Shown piece by piece: positions 33,715-45,956 of a stretch of DNA of 64,000 nt; positions within the stretch are counted from its first letter, which is position 1; every line of letters begins with the position of its first letter. Origin of the DNA: Seiridium cupressi (Eukaryota; Ascomycota; Sordariomycetes; Amphisphaeriales; Sporocadaceae); NCBI GenBank assembly GCA_036674765.1, contig JARVKI010000033.1, forward strand, positions 62,001-126,000. The letters run 5' to 3'. Position numbers and translations under genes: made by a program. The notes under the pieces are model-generated. The model was not told the origin of the DNA. It saw nothing but the letters and a program-made list of their open reading frames with translations, and did no database searches.

Positions 33715-35347
33715 ATGTCTGCCACGTCGGACTACAAGATTCCCTTTGATGTAAGATCTCCCTATCGCGTGGAGTATGAGGTCAGCTACTCAATTCTGTC
33801 GGTTGTCTAGACCTTCAAAAATGTCATCAATAATGAATTGGTTGGAACCGCTTCCACGCGCCACACTGTGAACCCAAGCACTGAAGAGCCCCTCTGGGAG
33901 GTTCCAGTTTCGACCCAAGAAGATGTCGATCGTGCCGTGAGCGCAGCCAGGGCCGCTTTCCCCGCCTGGAGCAAGCTATCTCAGGATGAGCGCGCCGACT
34001 ACCTCAACAAATTCGCCGATGCAATTGAGGCAAACAATCAGCAGTTCGTTGAGCTCCTCGGCAAGGAAGTTGGAAAGCCACCACAGGCCGGCGCGTTTGA
34101 GATGTACCTTGTGATGGGACTCGCTCGGGAGACTCCAAAGCTGCGCCTCAAGGAAGAAAAGAAGATAGACGATAGCGACGTAAGCCAAGAATTTTATGCT
34201 TGTGCATTGGTGCGACTTTCCAACACAACACTGACATGCACCTAGCGGACCGCAATCGTGCGCTATGTTCCTCTGGGCGTGGGCGTTGGCATTGTGCCAT
34301 GGAATTTCCCCTTGACGCTTGGTGTCGGCAAGCTGTTCCCAGCGCTTCTGGCCGGCAACACGTTCATCTGGAAGGCCTCGCCGTTCTCGCCGTACTCGGC
34401 TCTCAAGCTTGCCGAGCTGGGGACTAAGGTCCTCCCCCCAGGCGTCTTTCAAGCTCTGAGCGGAGAGGAGGATCTAGGCCCCTTATTAACAACCCATCCC
34501 GACATTGCAAAGATCAGCTTCACTGGTTCCGTTGCCACCGGCAAGAAGATCGCGGCAGCTTGCGCAGGCACGTTGAAGCGTGTAACGCTCGAACTTGGCG
34601 GCAATGACGCTGCTGTGGTCTGTGACGATGTTGACATCGACTCTGTCGCTGCAAAGGTCTGCGCATCCTTAAACCTAGGCTGCGAGCGCCAGTACTGACG
34701 TGGTGAACTAGGTTACCTTCCTCACTTTTGTTCATAATGGGCAGATCTGCATGAATATCAAGCGCATATACGTGCATGAGAACATCTACGACAAGTTCCT
34801 TGCTGCTGTAGTGGCAATAACCAAGTCATTCAAGACTGGTGATCACACCGATCCCGAGGCTTTTTTCGGTCCTATCCAGAATAGTATGCAATTTGAGAAG
34901 CTCCAGAAGTTCTATTCGCAGATTGGTAAGGAGGGCTGGAAGACAGCACTCGGGGGTGAGCCTGGGCCGAAGGAAAGCAAAGGCTTTTTCATGCCCGCCA
35001 CCATCATCGACAACCCCCCAGAGGACTCGAGCATTGTGCAAGACGAACCCTTCGGTCCCATCGTCCCCGTTTTGAAGTGGTCGGACGAGGACGACGTGAT
35101 CAGCCGCGTAAACGCGTCGAGAACTGGCGGCCTGGGTGCGTCCGTCTGGAGCAAGGACGTGCCTCGTGCCCAGCGCATTGCAGAGCAGCTTCAGGCCGGC
35201 AGTATCTGGGTCAACACGCACTTCGAGCTCTCGCCTAATGTGCCTTTTGGTGGCCATAAGGAGAGCGGTATGGGTATGGAATGGGGCGAGGTCGGTCTGC
35301 AGGGGTGGAGCAATGCTCAAGCGTACTGGGTCAAGCATTCTGCTTAA
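33715..35347 (+). CDS. NAD(P)-dependent aldehyde dehydrogenase
   Basis: Four exons (33715-33750, 33811-34179, 34246-34656, 34712-35347) encode 483 residues, the normal size of a cytosolic ALDH subunit. The cofactor-site motif I-V-P-W-N-F-P is present. The general base is Glu about 251 in L-E-L-G-G-N-D. The nucleophile is Cys about 285 in N-G-Q-I-C-M-N. F-G-P-I-V-P and the C-terminal S-G-M-G-x-E-W-G block are also kept. It oxidises an aldehyde to the acid; substrate is unknown. The last intron begins with the less usual GTCTGC donor but is needed to restore the catalytic cysteine. The first exon is short (12 codons). The neighbouring divergent membrane-protein gene may share its promoter region. 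Confidence 0.92.
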
Positions 35348-36520
35348 GTTATGGAAACCCTGCATCGTCGGCGGCAGTCGGTCCACGCGCGACGCGCCGT
35401 AACGGAGCTGCGGACTCTTCGCAGCCGGCAGATGACGATAGGCACTAATACATCTGACAAGAGCAATTGAAATGAATATTTCGCATAACGAACCGTGGTA
35501 GCCCAAAAAGGCGTTTCAGAAATTGGGGGTTCATTGAATCCGCTGCGTATGTACCTAGCTCTGCGCGTTCTCGCGTATCATCCGAGTCTGTCTGCGCCTC
35601 TTGCACAAATTGCAATGCTGCAGGCCGCCTGGTACATCACCCTGTAGACATGGCCCAAAGGAGGAAGGGCACGTTGCAACGGTGAGATTTTTGCACTTTC
35701 GAGATAAATGCGTTGTGCACATGGGGTGGTCGGTGGCCTCGCTTGCGGCCCGGATGCAAAAGAAAACCATTGCTGACCAGGATTTCCCGATAGGGGCAGT
35801 TCGAGCGTGAATGCGCTATGCAGGAGTCCGGTTAGTGTTTTGTGGGCCCAGTTCTACATTTCGACATGGATCGCGGCTGCAAACCAATCAAACACGTCGG
35901 AGGAAGACAAGACTGCAGCCGACTGGTCAGTCAGACGGACAGTCAATTGTCCATGATCTGATCCTTCGGTATGGTATATTCAATTTGCGGCCGACCAGCA
36001 GCTAACAGGCCTCTCACTCTCAATGCATAGGACTTTCTGAAGCCTTGTGCTACACACCATGCAGCCTTATCGAGAGATGTGTCTGCATTCTACCACAAAA
36101 AAAAAAAAAACTCGCTTGCAAGGGAGAACCAGAAGTAAGCGCCCACATCCCGATCTACATATAGATTTACTACATATGGGTGCAATGTTAGCGGGAACTT
36201 CAATATACCTGGTCTATGCCGCGAAGTTTCTACCCCATAGGAGTCTTGTGATAGGTAGGCCGGCACCGTAGTACAAGGATGTGAGCACCGGACCGATCCG
36301 GTGGTGTGCCCGTTAGAGGCAATCTCTATCCCCTAGCGCTAGTAAGACTAGCGCTTTCCATCATTAGATCATTAGATCACGAATCGTGGAGAGGCCTGCA
36401 GCCCAGACGCCATGCGAGGAAAAAAGGAATTAAAAAAAGAACAAAAAGTTGTAGCCAAGGACGACCTTTATTTCCCTATTCTAAAAGATTTCTACCACAA
36501 TACGGAAAATCGGGATCCTC
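35348..36520. other. Intergenic 1.2 kb, no gene found
   Basis: Short frames only. An A run of 14 at 36098-36111 and an A-rich patch at 36420-36450 are present. No domain or structured RNA was recognised. Confidence 0.45.
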
Positions 36521-37952
36521 TCATGACCAAAGAACGATGGTGTCTGGTTCGCTGTCATGAGCCGGCAGGAAGCCGACGAATGAGCTCACAGTATATCGAG
36601 TAGGGGCCCGTTGTTCCTTGTTATCCTTTGCAATATCGCAACCCCTAACTTCGTGAAAGTTTCTGCGCATCATCAACTGTTTAGCGGGATGGTAGGGTCT
36701 TAATTCGGTCAGCAAGACATCAAGTTCTTACCTCGGGTTGAACCAGTACAAGTCCCCAGGAACGGGCTTCACAACCTTGAAAGCACGCCCCTCGACCATC
36801 CGCGGCTCGTACGCGTACTTGGGGTAATCCTTGCGCCACATAATATCGTCTTGCGGCGCTTGCCACTGCCGGTCGAATATGAAGGTGTCCCCGCCAGGGA
36901 CGGGGTTGAGTAAGATGTTCCAAGACATTTGCGCCGCTATCCCGCCAATCTCCCAACCGTTACCTTCCTAGGATTTCGGTGAGACCATGGCATGCATGTT
37001 TAGAAGGATCGACAACGTGTAATTGGTAACGAGCAAGGGAACATATACTACGACTGCATGCCCTTGCCATGTCCCAGGATGGCGCAGGCGCGGCCGTGGT
37101 GGGAGCGGGTACATACGGGGTGACGGGGTAGGGCGGAGCGGGAGCCAAGGTACGCAGTGGAAGTCTTCCGGGGTCTGAGGCTTGGAGGGAACGGGGAGGT
37201 ACATTCAGGGTGGCAATAGGATCTGATGAAACCGGCTCACAAATGGTGCATAATCCGCGTGGATTTGAATCCCAGTATCGATGGCTCGAATCACGCCGGC
37301 GAAATAGTCTTTCTCGTTTTCGCGAGCTCGACGGACCACCATACCCGAGGCCTCTCTAAGGCTCTGCGCAACTCGCTCCATGACATCGATACCTAGTTCT
37401 TCTTTCCACCTATTCTGGAGTGAGTAGGCACCTTCTGCTTTTGAAAAGTAGGTCTCCTTGTCTAGATGAGGATTGCATGATTAGACAGTTTTGATATCAT
37501 ATCGGACGAGGTGAGACGGGAGACTTCGCAACGGGGGGGAACCTGGCCAGAGCAGCTACTTACCATTGACATGATCCGTCTGAGCTATACCGACGCATCC
37601 TACGCGAGGCCATACATGGTTGACGTCGTAGACGCCCTTCAACTAGGCCTCAGCAGCTCCTCACAATCATCAGAGGTCAGGGTGAGTAGAACAGGCTCCT
37701 TACAATCTCGTGGGACTTCAAAACTCCGACCATTTTCTCGCATTCTTCTTGGGATAGAAACTTCTTCTGTCTGATGACAGGAATAGACCCAGAAAAGACG
37801 TCGAAAAGTGATTGCTTGCTCATCTCTTGTTCTTCAACCGTCTTCCAGTTCGTCTCAAATGCATGCTTCTGCGCAGGCCCAAAGTAGGACTTCTCTCCAT
37901 GTCCATTGACAAGGCTTGCCGCGGGCAGATTGAAGAACGACTTTGACTCCAT
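36521..37952 (-). CDS. 2-oxoglutarate/Fe(II)-dependent oxygenase
   Basis: Five exons (37952-37704, 37642-37564, 37461-37241, 36967-36732, 36662-36521) encode 308 residues. The double-stranded beta-helix iron ligands are visible: the H-x-D pair in I-Q-I-H-A-D-Y-A-P-F (H177, D179) and the distal histidine H265 in N-F-H-E-V-R. Between them is a W-N-I-L-L-N-P-V-P-G-G-D-T-F-I-F-D-R-Q-W segment typical of the fold. Because the H-x-D aspartate is retained, hydroxylation or desaturation is more likely than halogenation. Substrate is unknown. The third intron is 273 nt, far longer than the others (61, 102, 69), and lies directly after H-x-D. The final L-W-S is common at the end of this fungal subgroup. 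Confidence 0.85.
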
Positions 37953-39656
37953 TGTTGGTTGGTTCGGTATCCTTTGCTGTTGTACGCTGCTGATTATGCA
38001 AGCCCGTGGTAACCAAAGTGCCCGAAGAAGACAGTGCTTTTATAGCCCATTCTGTTCATCAAGTACACCTTCTGCACCTTCTGCAGCTCTGCACGGCAAG
38101 CATGATCAAATCGATGATCAAATGCCTTATTCTCCGTATCTACTTTGTTCCTGATTAGTCTTTTACTAACTAGAATTGGAAGGCTTGGTTCTTTCGCACG
38201 TTCTGAGCCTGCCCTTCTGTGGCACTATAACCCATCAACCTCAAAGTTGCACTTTGCCGAACATGAATTCCAATGCCCGTAGTTCAAGATTTCAACTTCT
38301 CAGGTAAAGATTCGCGAATGCGTCAAGAGTCATGTACCATTCGCTTACATGTATCAATTCTCTTCCCCTGACTGTTCTCGCAGGTCTGATTTAATATCAC
38401 ACGAGCCGCGGCCGCGGGCTGCATGTAAGTGTTTTTCTTCTCCACTCTTGATGCTACCGTCGCCCTTATTCGGTTCCAACGGTTTCCGCCAAGCAAATTG
38501 CGCCGCTGATTCAAAAGTGCATTTCTCGGGACTCCACTACGACGCGGCGTTCGCCTTTGCAGCGTTGCATTTTGTTTTTATCCTTTCCGTGTGGTTTACC
38601 CGACTAGTCAACGGTCGACGCGGATTGGAGGCTGGTCCTTGTTAACGTCTAAGGTGTACACGGAGCATTTCGGTATAATGATGCATGCCTTTAGCGTAGA
38701 ACGCGTATAATACGGTCTATACCTTGTTTCATACCACGTATGTACGTGATCTTGGTGTTCCGTGAAGTCGGTCTAGACCGAGTCTGCCCCAACCAATCAT
38801 CGCCCGCTTCAAGCCGCAGAGTGAGAATAAATTTTATCGCGAGAATTATACAGACCGAGATATTCAAAGAACATCATTGGGTCTCCATACATCAAACATC
38901 CCGCAATGCTTACATCATACGAGAAATCATACCCCGTGACCTGTGTTTTTTACCATACCTTCACACCTCGGGCGAAAACGTAGCGCAGTTCAATGGAGGC
39001 CAAGTACTATTTTGGTACTTGACAGTAGGAACCTCCGAGTCCCTTGCATCTTGGCCTCTCGGGAACTTGAACACAACAAGTAATGTCTGCCGACAGACGG
39101 CCGCACTCTCACCTGGGTTATGAATCAAATTGGATTTTGTCCAATCGTAACGAGTATGGGCATCTACCTCTACTTCACCGGTACAGGGACCCCTGATCCT
39201 GGCCGCATTTCCTGTAGGGACTCGACCGCAGGAAATCCCATCAGTGGGCTATGGTTGGAAGCACCTCTATTCAGTTTTTGAGACACACCAAAGGCTGGCA
39301 CTTTTCGTTTGCCGCAAGATACATGAAGCAAGCAGGCGGCGTATTCATGCAAGACACATGCAGTTTTTGCCAATGATCAGGCCTGGACGATTTTCTCACG
39401 TAGCAACCGGCCCGATATTCCCCCCCTGTGTGTGTTTAGATAATTACTGAAAGTGATAAGCCGGAAGGACAAAGGAGTGCATCCCCGGTGGTTTGAAAAT
39501 CTTGCTCTACCGCAAGCCGTTCACTTCCATTCCCCTGTAGTCAGGAAGCTCAAGATAATCGGAGGAGACATAGAGGTCTAAGCCGCAAAACTGATAGTTC
39601 TTTGTACTCATAGATGCAAGATCTATTCGCTGCCGAGGATCTTTGGCGATATCATC
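37953..39656. other. Intergenic 1.7 kb
   Basis: Frames of up to 127 codons (38740-39123 on plus) lack motifs and are interrupted in neighbouring frames. No repeats were noticed. The first part is the promoter of the oxygenase gene and the last part that of the CLN3-like gene. Confidence 0.45.
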
Positions 39657-41166
39657 ATGGAAGAACCAGCACAGTTGGTGTCCGTTGCGGCAACATCAGA
39701 AAAGGGCCAAGTCGGTGCGCCTCCACACAATAGCACTGTCGAAAGGCAGGCAGCGGCATCCCCCAAGAGCACAGGCAGGAAATGGAAATGGAACCGCACG
39801 ACCCTCGCCTTCTTCCTCATGGGATTCCTGGTAATCTGCCCATCGACTCTTTTCATACACAGGGAGTCATGCTTACGCCACCTCTAGGTCGGCCTACCGA
39901 CTATGCCCATCACGACTGCGGCAAATCAGATGTTTGAGGGAATCACCGGTGTCTACGGCATCTGCCTGTCTCTGACTGCTGCGATATCTGCCTTCGCGGG
40001 GCCCATGGTCGCTCGCTACATTCCCTTTGACATTTGCACCATCGGATTGACCCTGGCTTCAGCCTTAGCTTATGTCATCAGCACATTGCCTGATCCTCTG
40101 GGCATGCCAGTTGGTGCCAACAAGGCCGGCCCCGTCATCGGAACCATGTTGGCAGGATTCGTCTATGCATTTGGCACCCAGAACTACCTTGCAGTTGCGG
40201 CATTCTTCCCTAGCGAAGCAGTCGTCGCTCTGAGCGTAGGTAGTGGTTTGTCCATTATCCTTGGAGCGGGTGTGTTCATCGGTCTAATGAACGGGGCTTT
40301 CGACCAAAACTGGCGGAAGTCCTTCCTCGTCTTTCTCCCTACCGTCATCCTCATACCGATAGTATGGTGGTTCCTTTTCGACAAGGATCGTCGGGTCGCT
40401 GCAGAGCGGTCCAGGAGGCAAAGTCTCAGAAAATCTTCGGAAAGCGCATCAACATCCACCGACCCGGAGGCCTTGGCTTCACAGGGCCCATTGGGAGACG
40501 CCACCGGTGGCAACGCAGATGACTATGCTGCTCAGAGATCATTGCGGCCGGGCTTTGGTCCCCATAGGACCCGGAAAGGAATGCTGATCAAGACTATTCT
40601 ACCTCAATATGTTCTGCCTCTGATTATCTGCACGACATGTGCTATCTTCTCTCTGTTCGGACTGGCACCTACACTGCAGACCTTGAATCGGTTCAAGGGC
40701 GCCCCGGTAGGAGAGGATCTACAGTTTCAACTCGCCTGTAAGTTATGTTCATCTCTCCGAACGGCTCGATGGACCTAACACTTTAGCAGTCTTCGCCTAT
40801 GGCTCGGCCCAGTTTCTTTTCAGTGTGCTCGTCGCCGTCAAGCCAATTCCTATCATCTGGATCTGGACCGGGACCGAAGTGGCATTCACGGTTATGGTTC
40901 TTGTCCAATTGTGGTATCCATTCCTGAACTACTTCTGGGTCTTCTTCGTCTTCATGTTTATCGTTGGTGGTTGTGTGGGCGGAAGTGTGACGAATACCAA
41001 TTACAAGCTCGCGGAGGACTTCCGGAAAGCGGGAGAACCAGATGAAGTCCGCAGTTTTGCCAACAGTTATGCTGGGCTAGGCAACTTTGGTGGAGATGCT
41101 CTTGGTGGCGCTCTTGGCCTGGTTATCCAGCTTGTCGTCGAAAAACGCCTGACACCAACGCCATAG
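39657..41166 (+). CDS. CLN3/Btn1-like multi-spanning transporter
   Basis: Three exons (39657-39830, 39888-40737, 40790-41166; introns 57 and 52 nt) encode 466 residues. The first 45 residues are polar. About ten hydrophobic segments follow in two bundles, split by a cytosolic loop of about 80 charged residues (about 230-300). The C-terminal block F-I-V-G-G-C-V-G-G-S-V-T-N-T-N-Y and the later N-F-G-G-D-A-L-G-G-A resemble the conserved C-terminal half of CLN3/battenin (yeast Btn1), a vacuolar-membrane protein of the major facilitator superfamily linked to pH and basic amino-acid homeostasis. Length matches. Sequence likeness in the N-terminal half is weak, so a different MFS branch is possible. 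Confidence 0.6.
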
Positions 41167-41947
41167 TGACAGATATTGCCAAGAGAGTATATTTGATGTT
41201 GAATGGAGACCGCTGTAACATTAACTTTGTTATTACCGCTACACACCAGAAGCCAACATTGCGAATGACTCTCTGTATGAACAGATTGTGCAATCAATAC
41301 CTACCGTCCGCTATTCATACGTTGTGCCTACTCCAATAAATATACACCATAAGGTTATTATTCTCGGTCTCGACCCCACCGTCTTCACCTCCATCACCCC
41401 ATCGTCGTTAACCACGGTCTCGACACTATTCATCTTCCTCATCTCTACTACCTCGGCCACGTCACAAGTCAGTCACCTCTAGTGCCCTCGCCACATCTAC
41501 CTGCCTTAATACTACACATTCATTTTATCTCTTCTGTCCATCCTGTCTCCTCCTTCCACTTTCTACTCAATACGCTCTTAGTTCTACATGCACTCCATCT
41601 CCTCTATCTCAAGCGCACTCTTATTAACTACTATAAAATAGCTCCCCAAATCAACTATAATCCTTACGTCATCCTGATCGCGCGTCAGGATTAAACTACG
41701 CCTAATTCAATATATCCTCATAACTAATTCTGACTTTGATTCGTCCAACAGTAAACTCGCCGGAGATTGCTTCCCGCCCAATAATCCAAAGCTAGCGACC
41801 GCGATCTTAAGAAATTGCTCGTAACCGCGCGCGAGGATCGTGTCGCCTCCAAAAGTGTTAGGAGAAAAGAAAAAGAAAAAAAAAGGGAACTGCTGCTAGT
41901 AGAATCCTTACCATTGCGACTATCATCAACGGAGCGAGTCGTATACC
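41167..41947. other. Pyrimidine-rich flank at the edge of the decayed island
   Basis: 41340-41700 is T/C-rich on plus with many CTCC and CATC units. No gene is assigned. The short repeat copy at 41256-41320 lies here. Confidence 0.45.
41256..41320 (+). repeat. Short dispersed repeat, copy 2
   Basis: This is the partner of the copy at 10245-10310, in the same orientation. It is just downstream of the CLN3-like gene. Compared with copy 1 it has A where the other has G at two sites in the best-matched part. Confidence 0.6.
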
Positions 41948-43359
41948 ATGAGTCCTCCAGTATGTAGACATGCCATAGAACTCTATTTTCTGGCCAATAA
42001 GCAGCCGCGTTTTGCCGGAGCCTGCAAACCCAGTCATGGTGACTTGGCCGAGAACGTTACCCTCAAGGTAACGGCGGAAGCGCTGTTCGGTTCCAGAATG
42101 CCGCAACTTGAGTACCTGTCGACTCGGGTCGGCTGGGTGGAATTCCAATCCAGTGATATGGTTCCTCAACAGAAGAGAATCCGTGCCGACGAATCGACAG
42201 GTACTCAAGCTGGAGCACCATGGGAAAAGAAGGCTGCGATTCCAAAGCTAGAGTTCGATGGATTCGACCTCAGACAAGTCCCACAGGAGGAGTTGCCGGA
42301 CGGTGCCAAAATCCCGTTGAGACGGTGGCCAAAAGAGCTCCAATTTCCTGTAGTAGAGCAAAAGGATGCTGAGATGTCTCCTGCCGAAGGCAAGTAGGCA
42401 CTACAGAAGCACAAGGAAGGTGCCATGGTCTCGATGGCTTCTAAAGTATCAACGCACTCGATACTGGCCAGTTGGAGAAGGCCGAAAATCTGGCCATTTC
42501 CCATCTGGAGTTCACCAACCTCTTGCATTTGTGTGCATGGTTAGATACTGAAGGTATGGGACTTGTTGTTTCGTTCGTTCCATTTGTCATTAATGCTAAA
42601 ACACCATATAGCCTCACCCGCGCTTCAGCCCTACCTCCAGATACAGACTATGTCTCGATACCGAATAAGGCCATTATCTTTAAGAGAATCTTCAGACACC
42701 CCCGAACCACGCTTTTTGTCAAGGACTACGTAGGGCACGGCACATAGATTATCGCGAAGCCAATGTACACTGATTCCAAAACTCCTGTTAATGACGAAGA
42801 TGCAGACGCCATGGATGAGGGCTGGGCAATCATTTCAGTTCTCTACCAGCTTAACAAGAGATGCCCTTATCGGTTCACCGAAACTGAGGACTGTTGCAAA
42901 GACAATGTGAAGAACGGAGCTCCATGGGTATCGATTGCCACGAAGGAAGGTTAGCATAGGGTCTAGGTGGTGCGATGGCAGTGGACGGGACGACGTTGAA
43001 CTAGCAGACCATTTACTCAACCACAAGCAGGTGGCCAGAATGTCAACCAGCCTATTTTCCCACGCCAGGTGAACTCCAAGACTGTGGATCGTCTAGACTG
43101 GAGGAGGAATCCGACCCTAGTGATTAAGAAGCACTCCGCAACTTGTACGAAGCCATATCCATGGGCTCTTGGAGCCGAGGAACGAATCAATCGCATCAAC
43201 GAACTCAGGAAAAAGGTCAAGGATGCTGCCACAAAGGTCCGTGATGGAAATGCTTTCGATTATGACCAGATGGTCAGCAACTATATGAGCAAAACAGATG
43301 TATGGCTCTTTACCCTAGATCTCATAACCAAGCTAGACAAATATACAAAAGAGAAATAG
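41948..43359 (+). pseudogene. Decayed spliced gene of unrecognised family
   Basis: Protein-like segments follow one another in frames that can be joined by standard introns at 42554-42611 (58 nt, GTATGG to TATAG) and 42950-43030 (81 nt, GTTAGC to GCAG). In-frame stops occur near 42395 and 42745, and a frame change lies near 42460. The best segments are acidic or amphipathic (42190-42397), a helical piece around L-E-F-T-N-L-L-H-L-C-A-W-L-D (42500-42553), and a lysine-rich end (43030-43359) with R-I-N-E-L-R-K-K-V-K. No domain is recognised. The intact introns suggest a host-type gene rather than a transposon gene. The first part overlaps a minus-strand frame with a Walker A-like motif, so which strand was coding before about 42190 is open. 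Confidence 0.45.
42107..42209. repeat. Inverted repeat with 20-nt arms
   Basis: Arms at 42107-42126 and 42190-42209 are complementary at 19 of 20 positions and are separated by 63 nt. The similarity stops sharply at both arm ends. It could form a hairpin, or mark a rearrangement junction between two oppositely oriented fragments. Confidence 0.7.
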
Positions 43360-43539
43360 AAATCTAAAAAAAAGAAAAGAAAATTTACAAAAAAAATAGA
43401 TTTTAAGAAAGAAAAATTTTAAAAAGAAAAAAAGTTAAAATTCAAAAGGATTTTGTTCCTCCTGGATTCGCCTACAGTTATTTGGCTGGCGTTCGGCGGC
43501 CAAGGCCGGCGCTCCCCATAATGGAAGCAAGAATACCAA

Positions 43540-45411
43540 ATACCCCCCACAAGAGCTAGACCAGCTGCTCACGGGCGGGGCCACCAGAATCCTAACTACC
43601 CTCTCTAATCGACTTTATCCAAACGTCAAAGTCCGAATAGACTGCCCCATACAATTACTTAGGGTCCCAATTCGTTTAGCACTCTATTTTGAAGACCTCG
43701 ACGACGGCCTATTTGTTACTACGGTTTAGGACTCAATAGTAACTGCCCTCGTCGCGGAAAACCCGAGCCTGCTCTTTTTGCAGGCCCGGCGCTCGTCCCA
43801 AACCATTGAAGATCATATCCTTCAAGATCACGTCCTTCAAAACCATGTCATCTTCCAAACGGGCTGGGATACGGACGCGGCAACCAGAACAGATCGCTCC
43901 TCCGGTTCGCCGACCTACTCTAGCAAATCTTCCCAACCTCTGGCCTCCCTCTCCAAACCTCAAATCTTCGAGGTATTTCACCTTACTACCCCGGAAAGGA
44001 CCCCACAACCTCCAATGCCCTACACACCGTCAACTTGGCAAACGTTAAGTTATCTGTTGGTTTGGTCACTCGGCCTTAATCCTCGGAACGCACATCAGGC
44101 ATTAAGCTGGCTATATGAGGCTGTCGAAAATGTCATAGACTGCAAGGGCAACCCTGATGGCAGCTCAGACCAGGGGGCGGTTACCATCGCAGAACACACT
44201 CTACCCTGCCTCTACCTTCTACAAGCGATAACGTGCTTTCCAGTCTCACGCCTGCCTTAGAAAAGCTGAGGTACATATCCACCGCATCTCTACAACATAT
44301 GGTCTGCTCCTGGAGTTCAGCCATATGGGCCCAACGTCGTTTAACCGATTTATCGGTTGTGGCCGCCGAGTCTGTCGGGCGTTATCCAATTATCTTCTAT
44401 TTTGATCACCCCACCTTTTACACTTCTATATTGGCTAGAACGCCCTCTTTCTACCTGCCCTCTGGATTACACGTTCACGTTTCCAATTTTTCAATCGCCA
44501 GGAAATCGTATTGCCATTTGGTCCTATACGAATCTCAACCAACTCCTGGTATAATGGCCGGCCTGCTCCAAGAGGTCCGTCAACACCTCAAAGTGGCCGC
44601 CTCGGCTCGATACAAAGCCAATTATGCCAAAGAGCCACTCCAAACGCCTCTATTTCGTATAGATGGCTGTTTCAACTTTAACATTCGCGAACAAATACTG
44701 GCACCCCTTTTGAACGCAGCGGCCCTCCAGACCCCTTCCCAAGGGCCAGCAAGGCCGACAACAAGAAGGTCCCCCTCTTTTTTAATGTCAATGGATAAAG
44801 AGGCTGCCTTCAATTACCGTGCGGTTCTTATATTTGGTCGGCACTCGGGAGATAAACCTGTTACGTCCCTGACGCAATCCCCGCCCAGATATGGTCTGTT
44901 CTAGAGGCACCACCGTCCTGTGCCATCAACCTTGGGGAAAATGATCAGTTACTTGTGGTGGAGTACGTTTCAAGCGCCGCATATGGATGGAAAGACCGAC
45001 CATTGTTGCTTATTAGCAATCGACCTGACCGCGTTACTAGGAGGGCCGATGAAGTAGATGCTATCGCCGACTTTGTGCAGGCTACTGGTGGGTCTTGGCT
45101 AAATAGTTGCCAACCTGTCATCCGCGCATCCAAGAAGCTTCTCGAAGCAGCAGATGCAACGACTGTCCACTCCCTCGGCAATACAGCTCCAACCAACGGG
45201 TCCAAGGTGCGAAGGCATCGGAAGAGGTTTCAAGTGCTTCGAAACAGACTCACCACATTGTATCACATCTATAATTTGGGGCCCGACCGTCAAACTTCAC
45301 CCCAGCGTCGCTTTAGGTCTTCCTAATGACGAGCTCGCCCAACCAAAATGGGACCAGGAATTCGAATCTCAGTTCAAGATTCCTCCGGCCGAGTCATTTC
45401 GCTCCCAGTAA
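43540..45411 (+). pseudogene. Long broken reading frame of unrecognised family
   Basis: A frame of over 600 codons can be followed with a stop near 43727, a frame change near 44240, a stop near 44903, a frame change near 44945 and another near 45208. Segments include L-Y-F-E-D-L-D-D-G-L-F-V, S-L-G-L-N-P-R-N-A-H-Q-A-L-S-W-L-Y-E-A-V, and a globular-looking part rich in Tyr and Phe (44300-44660). It ends with a stop at 45409-45411. I recognise no domain. The element directly downstream is an LTR-like end, so it may be a domain of a degraded retroelement or a neighbouring gene. Multiple independent breaks make it inactive as read. Confidence 0.5.
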
Positions 45412-45446
45412 TCCAACCGATCATCTGGTATTCCAAATCTTCAATT

Positions 45447-45714
45447 TGTCAAAATATAAGACCCGCTAGTCGGCTAGTACCTAATCTTACAGGCGATGAG
45501 CCCGGCTAGCGTAACGGTGAAGAGCTTAAGACCCGTTTAATTATCGGAGTCGCCAATTCGGATCGTCGCTATAACAAGTGCCTGTAATTCCAACGCCAGA
45601 GAGCGGGAAAATATTAAAACCCCAGAACCTGATAACTAGGATCTACCTAAGAGAGCCACTGAGCCAGGGGACTATTGTATCAGGGGGGGAGTGTCAAAAT
45701 ATAAAACCCACTAG
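45447..45714 (+). mobile_element. LTR-retroelement 3' end remnant with polypurine tract
   Basis: A direct repeat beginning TGTCAAAATATAA occurs at 45447-45469 and again at 45692-45714, matching at 21 of 23 positions, both differences G versus A. The second copy is preceded by a run of seven G within a purine stretch (about 45682-45691). That is the arrangement of a polypurine primer site followed by a TG-starting LTR. No reverse transcriptase or integrase is found in the window, so only an end is left. The outer LTR boundary is not defined. Confidence 0.5.
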
Positions 45715-45956
45715 GCCTCTGGTGGATAACTTTTTGGGATTTTAACATCATAACCGTTCATACACGGTCGAAGAAATTGTCAATCAACATATTTCGGAAT
45801 CGGAAAGCTTTGTTGAGGCGTCCAACATATATACCAAATTCCGCACAAATGTACCAAATGGGACTAGTATCGAATCGGGACCTGGAAAAATTTCCTAAGC
45901 CAGATTATCGGCGTCCGTGAAGATAATTTGGACGTACTGGTCGGCCATTTGTCTGA

